A stretch of 64,000 bases of DNA. Source: Costus lasius. Its lineage: Eukaryota; Streptophyta; Magnoliopsida; Zingiberales; Costaceae. Below, in pieces: positions 46,985-58,261 of this stretch. The stretch lies in the NCBI GenBank assembly GCA_027563935.2, contig CM050447.1, positions 78,415,461 to 78,479,460 on the forward strand, in the 5' to 3' direction. How positions within the stretch are numbered: position 1 is the first letter of the stretch; each line of letters opens with the position of its first letter. The position numbers and the translations under genes were made by a program. The notes beneath the pieces are model-generated. The model ran no database searches and had not been told where the DNA came from. It saw only the letters and a program-made list of their open reading frames with translations.

Positions 46985-48080
46985 GTAAGATGAGTAAAAA
47001 AGCAAAGAGCAGTGAAAGCTCAAAGAGAGAAAATATCAAATGGACATAAGAAATGGAAAATATATTCATTGATGCAATTCTAGAGTAGTAAATTATAAGT
47101 TTCAGAGTTGATGGTACATTTACTTCGGTTGCTTATAAAAATATGTTAATCAAATGTGGCCCTGTATTTATTATAACTATAACAGAATATCATATGAAAA
47201 ATCAGATAAAAACTCTAAAAAGTAACTTCAACACATGTCATGAGATGTTCAAGAACAAAAGTGGTGTAGCATGAACCAACAACAAAAAGAATATTTGAGA
47301 CTGATGAGCAAGTGTGGGATGAGCTCATCAAGGTATGTTAGTTGTATTTATATCACTATTGGTAATTGTGTTTTATCTATTAATTTATTAATTTTATTAT
47401 TTTTACAAACTAATCCACTTATAAGGAAGTGGAGTAGTCATGTTAATAATTTTGAAAAGTTGCAAGAGCATTTCTACAAGGATTGCGTCATTGATAGCAT
47501 GTTCAACACTTGCAACAAATTCATGAAGATTGAGAAAAATGTAGCTCAAGATCGAGATGATATTCTACTTACCGCCGAGCATGAGACATCACATGAGGAT
47601 TAATGAAAGTAATTCAATTGACCTATTGAACTCTCATCTTGATACAGCAACTTTTGATAAGGGAACATCATGTAAGAGTGATAGTAAGAGAAAATAGCTA
47701 AAATTTTAAGAAGTTACTATGTCAATATTGGTGAATAGTAATCAAAATTTAGCTCAAATAGTCAACTATATGAAGCATGCAAACCTGTCTATGGATAAAT
47801 ACTTTTGTAGTGATATTGAAGTGAAAGACAATAAAGAAAAAGGATTGATTAGAGGAGCTAAAGAAAATTAGAGCACTACGACATTGGCTAGCTAATGCTT
47901 ATGTGGTTCTAGGTAGTAGTAAAGATAATGCTTGACTGTTTTAATCAGCTCCAGAAGAATTGTGTTTGGAAGTCCTTAATGCGTTAATGGATGATTTGAC
48001 TTCTTGATTATTTTGATGATATATTCGGTGTAGTAAGATACAACATAACTATTTGGTATGGTTGTTGTAAGACCACTTAT
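46985..48080 (+). pseudogene. Myb/SANT-like ORF of Harbinger element
   Basis: This is the accessory DNA-binding protein that accompanies PIF/Harbinger transposases (Myb_DNA-bind_3-like). Visible pieces: WTxEMENIFIDAIL (47041-47085, with stops), FRVDGTFTSVAYKNML, YHMKNQIKTLKSNFNTCHEMF, then a frame change, DEQVWDELIK up to a GT donor at 47333, and NPLIRKWSSHVNNFEKLQEHFYKDCVIDSM (47406-47500). The C-terminal part continues with frame changes to about 48080. Same strand and 200 bp after the transposase, as expected for one element. Stops and shifts make it non-functional. Confidence 0.6.
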
Positions 48081-48879
48081 TTTGGATGCTTCTAGATGAT
48101 GCACTATGGATGCTTTGATGATACATTTATTGTAAAATTTTTTGTTATGTTTCATTGTTTAATTTGAATATTTTAAGACTTTTGGATAATTATAGTTTTG
48201 TTAAACCTGACTCGATGATATTATATGTGCTTGTGTTTTAGATATGTTTATATGTGTTTGATATGTTGTGAATGTTTTATATGATATTTATTCATTATAA
48301 GTTTATATGTTGTGTGCTAAGTTTTTTTCACAATTTTATATTCATAAATTTTATATTTTATAGTTTTATAATATTTAATTTTATTTAGTAATAATTAAAT
48401 TTAATAATACTTAATTAATAATTTTATTAGTATTTAAAAATATTTTTTTAAATATGAGTATAAAATTATAAAAATATAGTCTACGTATCAAATAATTTAC
48501 CTCATTTAAACTTCCTTCTAAATAAATACAAAGAAAGAATACTTTAGCACTTTACTTTTCTCTCATTTATCATTTCCTTATAATTTTTCTTTTCACCCTA
48601 TTTTCTAGCCTTATTCTTGCTAGTACACAAAGCCTCAATTCTCTCGCTGCCTTCCACTCATCATTCATCAACCGAAGTTAGGGTAAGTTCCACTATAATC
48701 TAACTCTGTAATATAACACTTTGTTGTCACTTGCGACTCACACCCTCACCTAAATTAATCCTCTACGCTAATTAAGTTATTCCCCTTTCCAATTTGACAG
48801 CTGTTCCACACAGTGACACAAACACAATATAACATTTTTTATATACAAGGTAAGAAACATACAGTAGCTTCTTCGACAG
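48081..48879. other. AT-rich stretch without gene
   Basis: Likely includes the 3' end of the Harbinger element. I see no ORF, RNA gene or clear terminal repeat. Confidence 0.4.
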
Positions 48880-49235
48880 TATTGTTGGTCTAATATTTCA
48901 GTTTGGCCGTTATTTAAAAAGAAAATAAAAACATAAATTATCAAACAATAAAACTTACAAATAATATTTAAAAGAGAGTTAAGAAATATAGAACCCGGAG
49001 GCATGTTGCAGTTTATCCTTAAATGAAAATTCGGGCTTTCGTGCGAGTTAAATTCGAATTAAACACTCAGGATACAATGGGGTATTCCTCTCCTGTGGGC
49101 ACGATCGTGGAGAAGTTGATCGGACACCCTTTCGGCAATGAGCAGTAAAATTAGAAAAAACAAGAAGATAAAAATAAACGGAATAAAAAAGAATAAGGGG
49201 AAAAAGGAACTAGCAAGTAATTAGAGCCTTTAAAA
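48880..49235. repeat. Dispersed repeat, copy 1
   Basis: It matches 53160-53530 in the same orientation over about 355 bp, including AGAACCCGGAGGC, GGGTATTCCTCTCCT and CCCTTTCGGCAA. A short frame on the minus strand is shared by both copies (PNFHLR, PPGSIF), but it has a stop in this copy. It is possibly a terminal part of a copia-like element. Family not recognised. Confidence 0.55.
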
Positions 49236-51017
49236 AAGGCTTAATCCAATGGTAATGTTAGCACTTAATTGCTAATATTAAAGGTTGTAATGTTAGCAAT
49301 TAACAGCTAACGTTATTTCTTTTTTTTTTAATTTTTTCGAACAATCTCCCATAAAAATAAAAAAATTCTTAATATAATTAAACTTAACAAGATGATTAAA
49401 TGAATTTAAATTACTGCTCATGCCAATATCACGCGGTCAGTAAAGTGCACTTAAAGGTATAACCTTTACCTAGTGAAAATATTTTCATCTGGAGGAAAGA
49501 TAGTGAACTAGTCTTGAACTACTTCTTTTTGATTGAGACTTCAACAAATCCACACATAATACAGGGTTTGTATGATCGCGGGGTCACACATTTTTGGCCA
49601 TGCGCGTGTATCTTCATGAGAGCTTCTGAGAATTGTCCTTGTCCTTAGCCACGGCTGTATATGGACTCTCTCATATAGGAAGTTGCCTACAAGGGATGAG
49701 TGTAGAGGCTCATCTCATGGTAATTAACCACTTTGGGAAGTTTTCCTTACATCTACAATAAAAAGAGCAAAAAATCTACAATAAAAATAGCAAAAAACGT
49801 ACTCTCAGGAATGAGAGTGTAGTGTATCAACTCTATCATATAAATATTTTTATACATCGTAATGTTTTATAATTTGTATTTTTCAAAGTATTTCCCTACC
49901 AATCAATCAGCTTGTTATTACCACATTAAAACTCCTTCAAGGGATCTTCTATCACAGAGGTTGGGTTCCCACCGCTAAGAGGTCTATTTTCAGACTAATC
50001 CCATTCCTATCGATATTTCCAAGATTATAATCTTGGGCAAGCTTTGGTCAAGCTAATAGTTTTATTGTTCTCAATCTTTATAAAAGAAAGAACTACAACT
50101 TTTTATGAGTCAAGCCATTATATAGACTTATGTCTAATTTTAATACGGCTACTCTTTTTTTTTTTTTACATAAGTCTATTGCTACTTTAGAATTTTAACT
50201 TTATTATTGAATCCTTTACTCTTACTTTAAATTTCTTATTCTTGAATTTATAAAGAGAGAAAGGAATTTTTTTTAAGCAGACCTAAAAAATTAATTAGGG
50301 TTTTAATTACTCTTATCATAGAGTGAAACAAATTCTAAATTTTTTTTTTTGACTTCAAATTAATTTTTAAAGCCATTTTAATTTTAAAAAAAATATTTTT
50401 TTTATTCAAATAATTTTCTCCATGAGAATTATTTTAATCATAATCCTCATAAATATATTTAATTCATTATGTACATTATGAATATGATATGTTTGATATT
50501 TATTAGAATTTATATGAATTATTAAATTACAAGCACATCAATAATATTATGTACTTTATGCACATTAAGTTTATTAGGTGCATTTTATTTTCTATGTTCA
50601 TGTATTTTTTTTTTCAAATGTATATTTATTTTTCATGGTCAATATGACCATCAAATACATCATAATAATGATGTATTTAATTTTCATGATGTGAATTATG
50701 AAAGTACATTATCTTTATTATAAAAGATAAATATATTATGACATTTATGTTTTAAATTATGTTCATAATTTGCACAATGTCAATAAAAAATTATTTAAAA
50801 AATATTAAATTACACATTATACATTATGCTCGTTTAACTAATATGTTCAAAATATTATCCAACATTTTCAACATGAATATAAACGAAAATAAACTACATT
50901 ATATTCATGTAATTCTATTTGCAAAATAATCAAATAAAGCAATAAATATATGTTAGATAACATATCCATCAAGAAAAATAAAGAGCAATTACATTGAAGT
51001 CTACTTAACAAGGAAGA
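49236..51017. other. AT-rich stretch with an unassigned repeat-like block
   Basis: From about 49500 to 50150 the sequence is less AT-rich (for example GGACTCTCTCATATAGGAAGTTG) and looks like a relic of an LTR, but no partner copy is present. The rest is AT-rich with homopolymer runs. No gene. Confidence 0.35.
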
Positions 51018-51025
51018 CATAACAT

Positions 51026-51558
51026 TAGGGGTGTGCAAAAAAACCGTCGAACCGTCGAACCGCGGTTAACCGAACCGAACCGAACCGATTTTCCGGTTAA
51101 CCGAACGGAACGGTTCTTAATCGGTTCGGTTTTTTACTTGTGACCGGTTATCGGTTCGGTTACGGTTCGGAACTTGGCCGAACCGCGGTTAACCGAACCG
51201 AACCGTTTATATAATATTTATATATAAAATATTTATTTATATATAAAAATAAATATTTTATATAAAATCGAACCGGTTAACCGTCAAAACCAACGGTTAA
51301 CCGCCGAAAACCAACGGTTAACCGAGAATATTTTTATTTACTAATTTTAAATTATTTTATAATTTTAAATATTTTGTAAATATTTTTTAAATATATAAAT
51401 AATACGGTTAACCGTCGGTTTTCGGTTAACCGTACCGAAAAACCGGTTAACCGGTACAAACGGTTCGGGATCGGTTCGGAATTTCTCCGAACCGATCCCA
51501 CCGGTTCGGTTCGGTTTTTTGACACACGGTTCGGTTAACCGAACCGTGCACACCCCTA
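51026..51558. mobile_element. hAT-type MITE 1
   Basis: This 533-bp element has perfect 12-bp inverted ends (TAGGGGTGTGCA / TGCACACCCCTA) and an 8-bp target duplication CATAACAT (51018-51025 and 51559-51566). The inside is mostly runs of CCGAAC/GGTTCGG words that fold back, around an AT-rich core. It has no coding capacity. The 8-bp duplication and the ends fit the hAT superfamily. Confidence 0.9.
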
Positions 51559-51566
51559 CATAACAT

Positions 51567-53159
51567 CCTTGTATAAAAATATATTTATTAATTATTTGAC
51601 ATAATTTGCATAGCGTCACAAAAGTATGCTATAATTTTATATTACGACAACAATAACATTAAATGTCAATGTTATAAAATTTTATTTAACCTGTTCAAGA
51701 ACGCATGTTACAAATCAATTTATTTATAGTAGCAAGTCTAAACCCCGTGACACAATTGGCTATATCATAGAGTCGAGATCGGTAACAACAAAGCAATATA
51801 TTTATGCTATAGCTTTAAATTCAGAACTAGGTCAAGTCCACTTGTTGTAGAACTGAAATTTGATAGCAACAAAAGTGCACTAAAACATTACAGTTTATAA
51901 CAAACAATATAAGCATGTGACAAACCATAATAATAATAATTTTTTAAAGAGATTAATCAGTTTAAAAATGTCACATGACACTTAAAGAGTAACGTTAATG
52001 GTAATAGTAAAACACCAATATATCAATTGTTAAAAAACAAAAGCTTAAATAATAAATTGATTATAGTAGCTATTGTAACAGTAATATATATTTATGCTAT
52101 TTTATGTTGATTAAGACAGTAATGCCAAATTACCAACAAAATATTAATATAACAGTAAATAAACTGTTATAAAAATCATAGTGACAAATTGCAAAAATAT
52201 TGTCAAGTAATTAATGTTTGTGCATTTATGACAGTCAAACTAATAACTTAATTCACATGTTACTGTAATCAAATCATAACAATTAATAGTAATTGGAAAT
52301 AAAGTTAAACATTGAAATTACCATAAAAATGGCCATTACTAAATTAAAGCAAATTGCCCAATAGCAATCATATTCACTACCAATTTGGAAACTCTTTTTT
52401 TATTAATCAAAGCACAAACATTTGAGAAAACAATAATTTTTGTTATTTACTCATAGCTGCTATAGAACTGAAGAAAACTCTAAAGCGGAGGAGGGGGCCA
52501 CTTATAAGTAGAAAAATGGGGTGATCTTATCCTGTTAAAAGTATATGGAGATTCGTGTTGTGTACGTATGCATAAATTCCCACAAATCTCAAGGGTAGAT
52601 GCAGCGCCCCGCTAAGCGGCCCCCTGGCTTGGAAAATTCGTTCGCTTGAACTTGGGCAATTAGGATTTAAATCTCTAATTTTATTAATTAACTTAGTTTT
52701 AGAAAAAACTATTTTCGACAATTGTTAGGAATTTTTTTACTGATTGTTGTTGCTTACAACAGTCTTCTTGCGCTACTTTTTTGTTATTAATATTTGTATT
52801 AAACATAATACAGTAAATAAACGGAGAATAAACATGATTTCTTTTTTCTTATTATTCACATAAGAAGTAAAAGGAAACAAATGAAGTATTAAAATTTGAT
52901 CTTTAATTTACTAATAAAAAACATACAATAACAAACAACAAAATATTATTTTATTCTGATATGCGGTTTTTTTTACCCATTATGGATTTTCTAAAGAGAA
53001 TATTTTTTTTTTCTTTTACTGTCGCCCTTTGCAGCGAAATGAGATTTTGTACCTTCAAATTGTTTTCTTAATGAAAACAAATAGAGTAATTGATTTTTTT
53101 TCTCATTTAGATCAACACTATATAAATATATATATATATTCCCAAGGATTTTCACCTAA
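51567..53159. other. AT-rich stretch with ACAGTAAT-like words
   Basis: Words such as ACAGTAAT, ACAGTAAA, TTACAGT and TTACTGT occur repeatedly, on both strands, between about 51880 and 52270. These could be subterminal repeats of a DNA transposon whose ends I cannot define. There is a GC-richer patch at 52590-52630. No gene. Confidence 0.35.
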
Positions 53160-53530
53160 GATTGTTGGTTTAAAATTTCATCTAGACTTTTAGTTAAACA
53201 AAAAATAAAACATAAATTATCAAGCAAAAAATCTTATAAATGATATTTAAAATAGAGTTAAAAAATATAGAACCCGGAGGCGTGTTGCGGCTTGTCCTTA
53301 GGTGAAAATTTGGGCTCTTGTGTGAGTTAAATCTGGATTGAACACCTAGGATACAAGCGGGTATTCCTCTCCTACGACCACGACTGTGGAGAAATTGATC
53401 GGACGCCCTTTCGGCAACGAGCAGCAAAATCAGAAAAACGCAGAAAATAAAAATGAAAAGAAGAAGAAAGAAGAAGGGAAAAAGAAACCGCTAACCTCTT
53501 ATGCATGGGAATTAGTGCCTTTAAAAAAGG
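53160..53530. repeat. Dispersed repeat, copy 2
   Basis: Partner of 48880-49235, same orientation, about 4.3 kb apart. Here the minus-strand frame is open for 77 codons (53427-53194), ending in a hydrophobic stretch, but no domain is recognised. It could be the LTR ends of a decayed non-autonomous element that spans both. Confidence 0.55.
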
Positions 53531-53559
53531 CAAATGCCCCCACTCAATTCTTTAAATTA

Positions 53560-53562
<3 letters not shown>

Positions 53563-53599
<37 letters not shown>
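53563..53599. repeat. (TA)n microsatellite
   Basis: An uninterrupted run of about 18 TA units. The flanking stretch 53531-53822 is AT-rich, without a gene; a segment near 53595-53645 is repeated at 53698-53745. Confidence 0.85.
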
Positions 53600-53600
<1 letters not shown>

Positions 53601-53822
53601 AAAATATTACAAGCATATAAATTTTGATTTACCCCTACTTAAATTTTTTTTTTATCTTTCTAATATTGTTCCCACATGGGGGGTAATATGTTTATATCTA
53701 TAATATTACAAGCATATAAATTTTGATTTAGCCCTACTTAAATTTTTTTTATCTTTCCATATACCTTTGGGTGATCTACCACTAGTCTCATAGAATATTT
53801 CTAGATAAAAAGAAAAATTATG

Positions 53823-55517
53823 TGTGATAGTAACTATCACGAGCAATTTTTCTTTTAATTAGAAAACTTGGACCAAGACCGGCAGAATTATTTTCGAAGC
53901 CCCTAAGCCCTAATCTAGAGTGAAGCGTCCGGCTATGGACACTTAAGCGGAAGCACAAGGACTCACAATCACCCACGTTTAGGAGGGGTTTGGTGACTCA
54001 TCGCCCCTACAAGTATGCTCACAGAAGTCACACCACTAAAATCTCTCAGCCTGCACTCCTTACTCGTCGTAATACCCGAATCGGGCTGACAAACAATTAA
54101 CTGGACCTGTGCGCAAGGGCAAGCAAGGCCGACCCTTCGAGGGGCCGGGCCGAATAATACCAGTTATCAAATCAACTAGCCCTATACGGGCTCACACAAT
54201 AATCAGAAGATGCCGGTCGAGTAGAAAGCCTAGAAAGAGCTCGATCAATGATGCAGGTATGATAGTTAAGTTTCAAATCCGAGGAGGTTAGGATTTACCC
54301 TTGTAGCATGCCTCGCTCCTCGTGTCTCGGATTGTTGAAGATGCCTTCGTACACCAACCAACGTATGTAATAGCCGTATGGACAAGCCACATGTGCGAAA
54401 GATAGGTCTCACGTGCACTGCCTCCTCCCCTTTTCTTCTTCACGCCCGTCTACCTCACTGCCCATGTTTGTAGCCCAGAGTTTACCGTCGGCCACCGCTG
54501 GTCGCCTAGCCGACCACCGATGGGTTCACCGGAACCCTAGCACCGTGCCGCCGCTGAGATCGTGCCCTAATTACACAGCTGAATTGCATGCGAATGCGTC
54601 AAATGGTTCAGCCGAAGAAACAGAGGAGGGCACCGGGAATCGATCCGTGCATGGCAAGGATGCCATCCCCGAAGTGATCCCTGGAGGTGCCGATGACCCA
54701 CGCAAGAGCCGCTGCTTCTACTTCGAGTCACCTGGAGTCGTCGACGAGTCCCGCGCCTCCGCCAATAGCTACAATTGTCTGGACGCGGCCTGGACGTTGC
54801 CCGGACACTGCTTGAGGAGGGGAGCACCGCTTGAGGATGCCGCCTAAGGAAGGAGCGCCACTTGAGGAAGCTGCTGACCCTACTATCACCAGGGACGAGC
54901 GACGCCGCCAGGAAGAGGATGCGCCCGTTGCCTTTCTCTATTGCTGTCGATGTCCACGGGCGTGAGCACGAACTAACGCCCCTTGTTACTACCGTACGAT
55001 GCCTCGATGGTGCGTATGTGTGTGGAACCAGAGAAGTGCACCGCGCTTCCCTCTCCGTCGTCGAGGTCTTCGGCCATATACTCAATATGCTCTATGAAAA
55101 CCTAGACTCATCAACAAATTGACACCACCCCGCGGCCCTTGAGGTCTATTTAAAACCTAGGGCACTGCCCACACACACACACACTACATGTCGCCATGTG
55201 TGCGCCACCAGGGCCCACACATAAGTTGGACAAGGGGCTCGCCAATGGTTCAATATGTACGTTAGGTCCATACCCAGTAATGTGCACACCCTTTGCACGT
55301 GTTAGGGTGAGCGTCCGTGTCTCCCTCACGCGTCCTTCGCTCAAACTCCCAAATTATGGTGACCAATCGGGTCAACCCTTGGTGGATTCAACTAATTTGT
55401 CTAACTTGAGCTCAGGCGATCCCAGTGCCAGTCCACTGCGCCAGATGACCTGGGACCAACTTCATCCGTTGCGCTCAATATGGTTTAGGATTCGTGCTAA
55501 ATCCCGATGGCATCACA
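53823..55517 (-). repeat. 3' LTR of chromovirus F
   Basis: 1695 bp; on the minus strand it starts TGTGATGCCATCGGG and ends TATCACA (5-bp inverted ends). The polypurine tract AGGTGGGGGAGAA lies just before its start (55518-55530). A TATA-like TTTTAAATAGA lies at 55145-55155. An (AC)n run is at 55171-55184. It is GC-richer than the surroundings. ORFs at 54413-55122 inside it have no similarity that I recognise. Confidence 0.75.
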
Positions 55518-55559
55518 TTCTCCCCCACCTGTGTTCATCGTCGCGCTCGATGACAAACC

Positions 55560-56539
55560 ATCCAGATAATCTTTTATCTACTCCACAAACTACCATAGGT
55601 TAGAAGCTTTTTCCTATTGTGCTTCTTCCTCAGGTGTGCCTTCCCATTGGATGAGAAACTCCATCCTTCGATTTATGCTTATGTAACCAAGTGTTTTATG
55701 ATTTAACTTTTTCTCTATCTTTTTGTCAAATTATACTCTGACACTTGGCGGAGCCCGATGTCCCTGAGCTCTACTAGGTTCTCCTTCATTTATATAAAAT
55801 TTCTTCAGAAAAGTCACGTGGAACGTCTGATGTAGCTTCAAACTTAGCGAAGAACAATATTAGCTCGCCTTGGTTTATGTTCCCACTGGAAATCAAACTC
55901 AGCTAGGAATTCTTGCCATCTCGCCTGCTTCGGTGAGAGCTTCTTCTATGTGGTGAAGTTTCTGTTGGCATTGTTATCAGTCTTCATCACAAAAATGCTA
56001 CCAAGAAGGTAGATGCACCAAGTGCGAAGGCAATGGATAACGGCGACCATCTCTTTCTCGTGAGCCAAGTAGCGCTGCTCTACCAGACTCAACTTCCTAC
56101 TCTCAAATGCTACTGGGTGCCCCTCCTATAATAAGACTCCGCCAATTGCTCTGTCTGAAGCATCTGTATGGACTTCGAATGGATGCCCAAACTCTGGAGT
56201 GCGAAGAACTAGCTCATAGGCAATTCTGCTTTTCAACTCATCCATAGCAGTCTGATGTTGTTCTTTCCAATGCTGCAAGTGTCTTTCTTTAGGAGGTCTG
56301 ATACTGGAGCTGCAATCTTAGAGTGTCCTTGGATGAACTTCCTACAAAAGTTCCCCACTCCAAGGAAACATCTGAGCTCTGTGGGAGAGGAAGGTGTAGG
56401 CCACTCAACAATAGCCTTAACCTTCTCAGGATCCATTTGGATAGTGTCATGACCAACAACATGGCCTAGAAACTGGATCTCGCGGGCAGCAAAAGAGTAC
56501 TTCTCCCTCTTCAAGTATAGCCGATGATCCCTCTGTTAG
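55560..56539 (-). pseudogene. Chromovirus pol end: RT, RNase H, chromodomain (F)
   Basis: On the minus strand: the end of RT (LFLKREKYSFAAREIQFLGH-like, VKAIVEWPTPSSPTELRCFL, 56514-56300); RNase H (HPFEVHTDASDRAIGGVLL, stop, EGHPVAFESRKLSLVEQRY, HEKEMVAVIHCLRTW, KTDNNANRNF); the linker LSPKQARWQEFLAEFDFQWE; then a jump over integrase to a chromodomain-like EFLIQWEGTPEEEAQ with stops (about 55690-55595). Integrase is deleted. The chromodomain defines the chromovirus group, which targets heterochromatin. Confidence 0.75.
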
Positions 56540-58244
56540 TGTTATGCCCTGAGACCTATCTTTTGGTCTAGACATATGTACTACATACATTGATATTTAT
56601 AGATATCCTGACATTGTCGTTGTCATGGTTTATTATACATCTGCGCATATGTATGTTTACATGATGATGTCCCTCGAGATATTACTATCTCAGTTTGCTT
56701 ATGTCCCGAGTCGAGTTCCATAGTAGATAGGGGACAACTATGGTATGGGTGAGACTCGTTTATGTGCTGGTTAGCACGGGTTGCTTAATGCAGGCATAAG
56801 GGTATATCAAGGGAGATATGTTGGACCGACTCGCCGTGAGAGTTCTTCTTGATGTCTCATGAAGAATCTCACAATGATAGAGTTGTATATGTCCTTTGAC
56901 TTGAGGAAGATTATATCTCTGTGTTGTAAGGGATATACTTTGATACAACCTAATGCCTCGCCGAAACTGGGAGGTCATAACTGTTGTCATTGGGTATGTC
57001 TTAAGAAATACGAGAGGTACATCTTGCCGATAGAGGATTTGCCCCTTCCCTACGAGAAGTTTGATATCCATGGGCCCCTAGATGGTGCTTGACTGAAAGT
57101 GTGTGGCCACACCCAGGTTTAGCCTGATTTAGTCATGACCATCGTCATTGGAATAAACAAGTGTGACACGCTTGTCCAACTTGGATGATCAGCCTAGCAA
57201 AGGGACATGGATACTCTTATACCTTATCACAGTTTTGAGGTTGTCGATGGCGACATTTATTTCGATGACTTGGGTAGTGGCGATATACTACTAGATTCCA
57301 CTCACCACTTGTAATGATTGTGTCATCATTGCCAACGTCAAAGGGACCTACAGGGTCGCACACCTAGACGCTAGAGACTCCATATTGATCGGTTAGCCTC
57401 TGATCGAATCATTGTATGATTTGGATCATTTTGGGAAGCTGATGCTATGAGATTTCTTATAAGGAGATGATATTTTGTTTTGTTCATGTTTGACCACTAG
57501 TTGACTCTAGTGGACCACGTTTGATATCTATTGACCTGAGTTGTCAAAATAAGTCAAACAAGGGTCATAGTGCAAGGTTGGGCTTGGCACTTTAGTCACA
57601 TGAATAAAATAAAATCGTTAAATGATAAGAGAAAATTTTCTCTTGGTTAATTAATATGTATAGGCGCATTTCACATGGTGAGTCTCGAACTTGTGACCCA
57701 GGGGTGGTGCCTGAACATAGTCCCGCATGGGAAAAATCTCCAAAGAGTAGCTGGCTCTTCTATTATAAATAGAGAAGCTCTCTTGGGAGATTTTGCACCA
57801 GTCTCTTTTCTCATCTCCTGTTGTCACCTCCCCTCTGCTCCTGGCATGAGGGTCTTGTTGGTGACAACAATAAGAAAAAGTTCTTGCATCAAGGTTGGGA
57901 CAAGTTGTAGTGCTGCCCACTCCTTGTCACCAACGCTTCCCCTTCTCCTAGACGCATGGTCTTCGTGATTGGTGCAAGTAGAGAAGAAGCTTGAGGCATG
58001 GATCTCTTCTCCCGAAGCTAGCACGAACGTGGAGCAGAGGAGTCTCGAGGCAGTCCGTGTGTGCTCAAATGTAGAGGATGGGCTTTTGCACGTCTCAGTC
58101 ATCACCAGCATCAAACTGCTAAGTAAGGTATACCCCTATCACATCCTTTGTATTCTTCGTAAGACGGTCCTTATTGTTGAATTAGGAATCTCGTTTCGGG
58201 CTCGCTTCCGCTGTTTCCATTTTTAAATAGCTCGGGGATTCCCA
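56540..58244 (+). repeat. 5' LTR of copia G
   Basis: This 1705-bp LTR starts TGTTATGCCC and ends GGGATTCCCA. The first 130 bp match 63871-64000 almost exactly (two to three differences), so the insertion is fairly young. The TATA box is TATAAATA at 57764-57771. Small ORFs here are not supported. Confidence 0.85.
57764..57771 (+). promoter_or_regulatory. TATA box of copia G LTR
   Basis: TATAAATA, in the context CTATTATAAATAGAG, lies about 480 bp before the LTR end. This is a plausible core promoter for the element RNA. Confidence 0.55.
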
Positions 58245-58248
58245 ATAG

Positions 58249-58261
58249 TGTTATCAGAGGC
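58249..58261 (+). other. Primer binding site of copia G
   Basis: TGTTATCAGAGGC is close to the tRNA-Met-initiator complement TGGTATCAGAGC used by most plant copia elements, 4 nt after the LTR. Confidence 0.7.

Larger units (their letters stand above)
53823..56539 (-). mobile_element. Chromovirus F (Ty3/gypsy), 3' part
   Basis: The 3' LTR and the end of pol are on the minus strand; the rest is cut off by the copia element G at 56540 and lies outside the window. The presumed left duplication is TTATG (53818-53822). Confidence 0.8.

Noticed and set aside
53194..53427. 77-codon minus-strand ORF as a conserved gene
   Set aside because: The homologous copy at 48777-49004 is interrupted by a stop and the frame ends in AT-rich repeat DNA.
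54413..55122. GC-rich overlapping ORFs as a host gene
   Set aside because: They lie inside the chromovirus LTR, on both strands, with no recognised domain.
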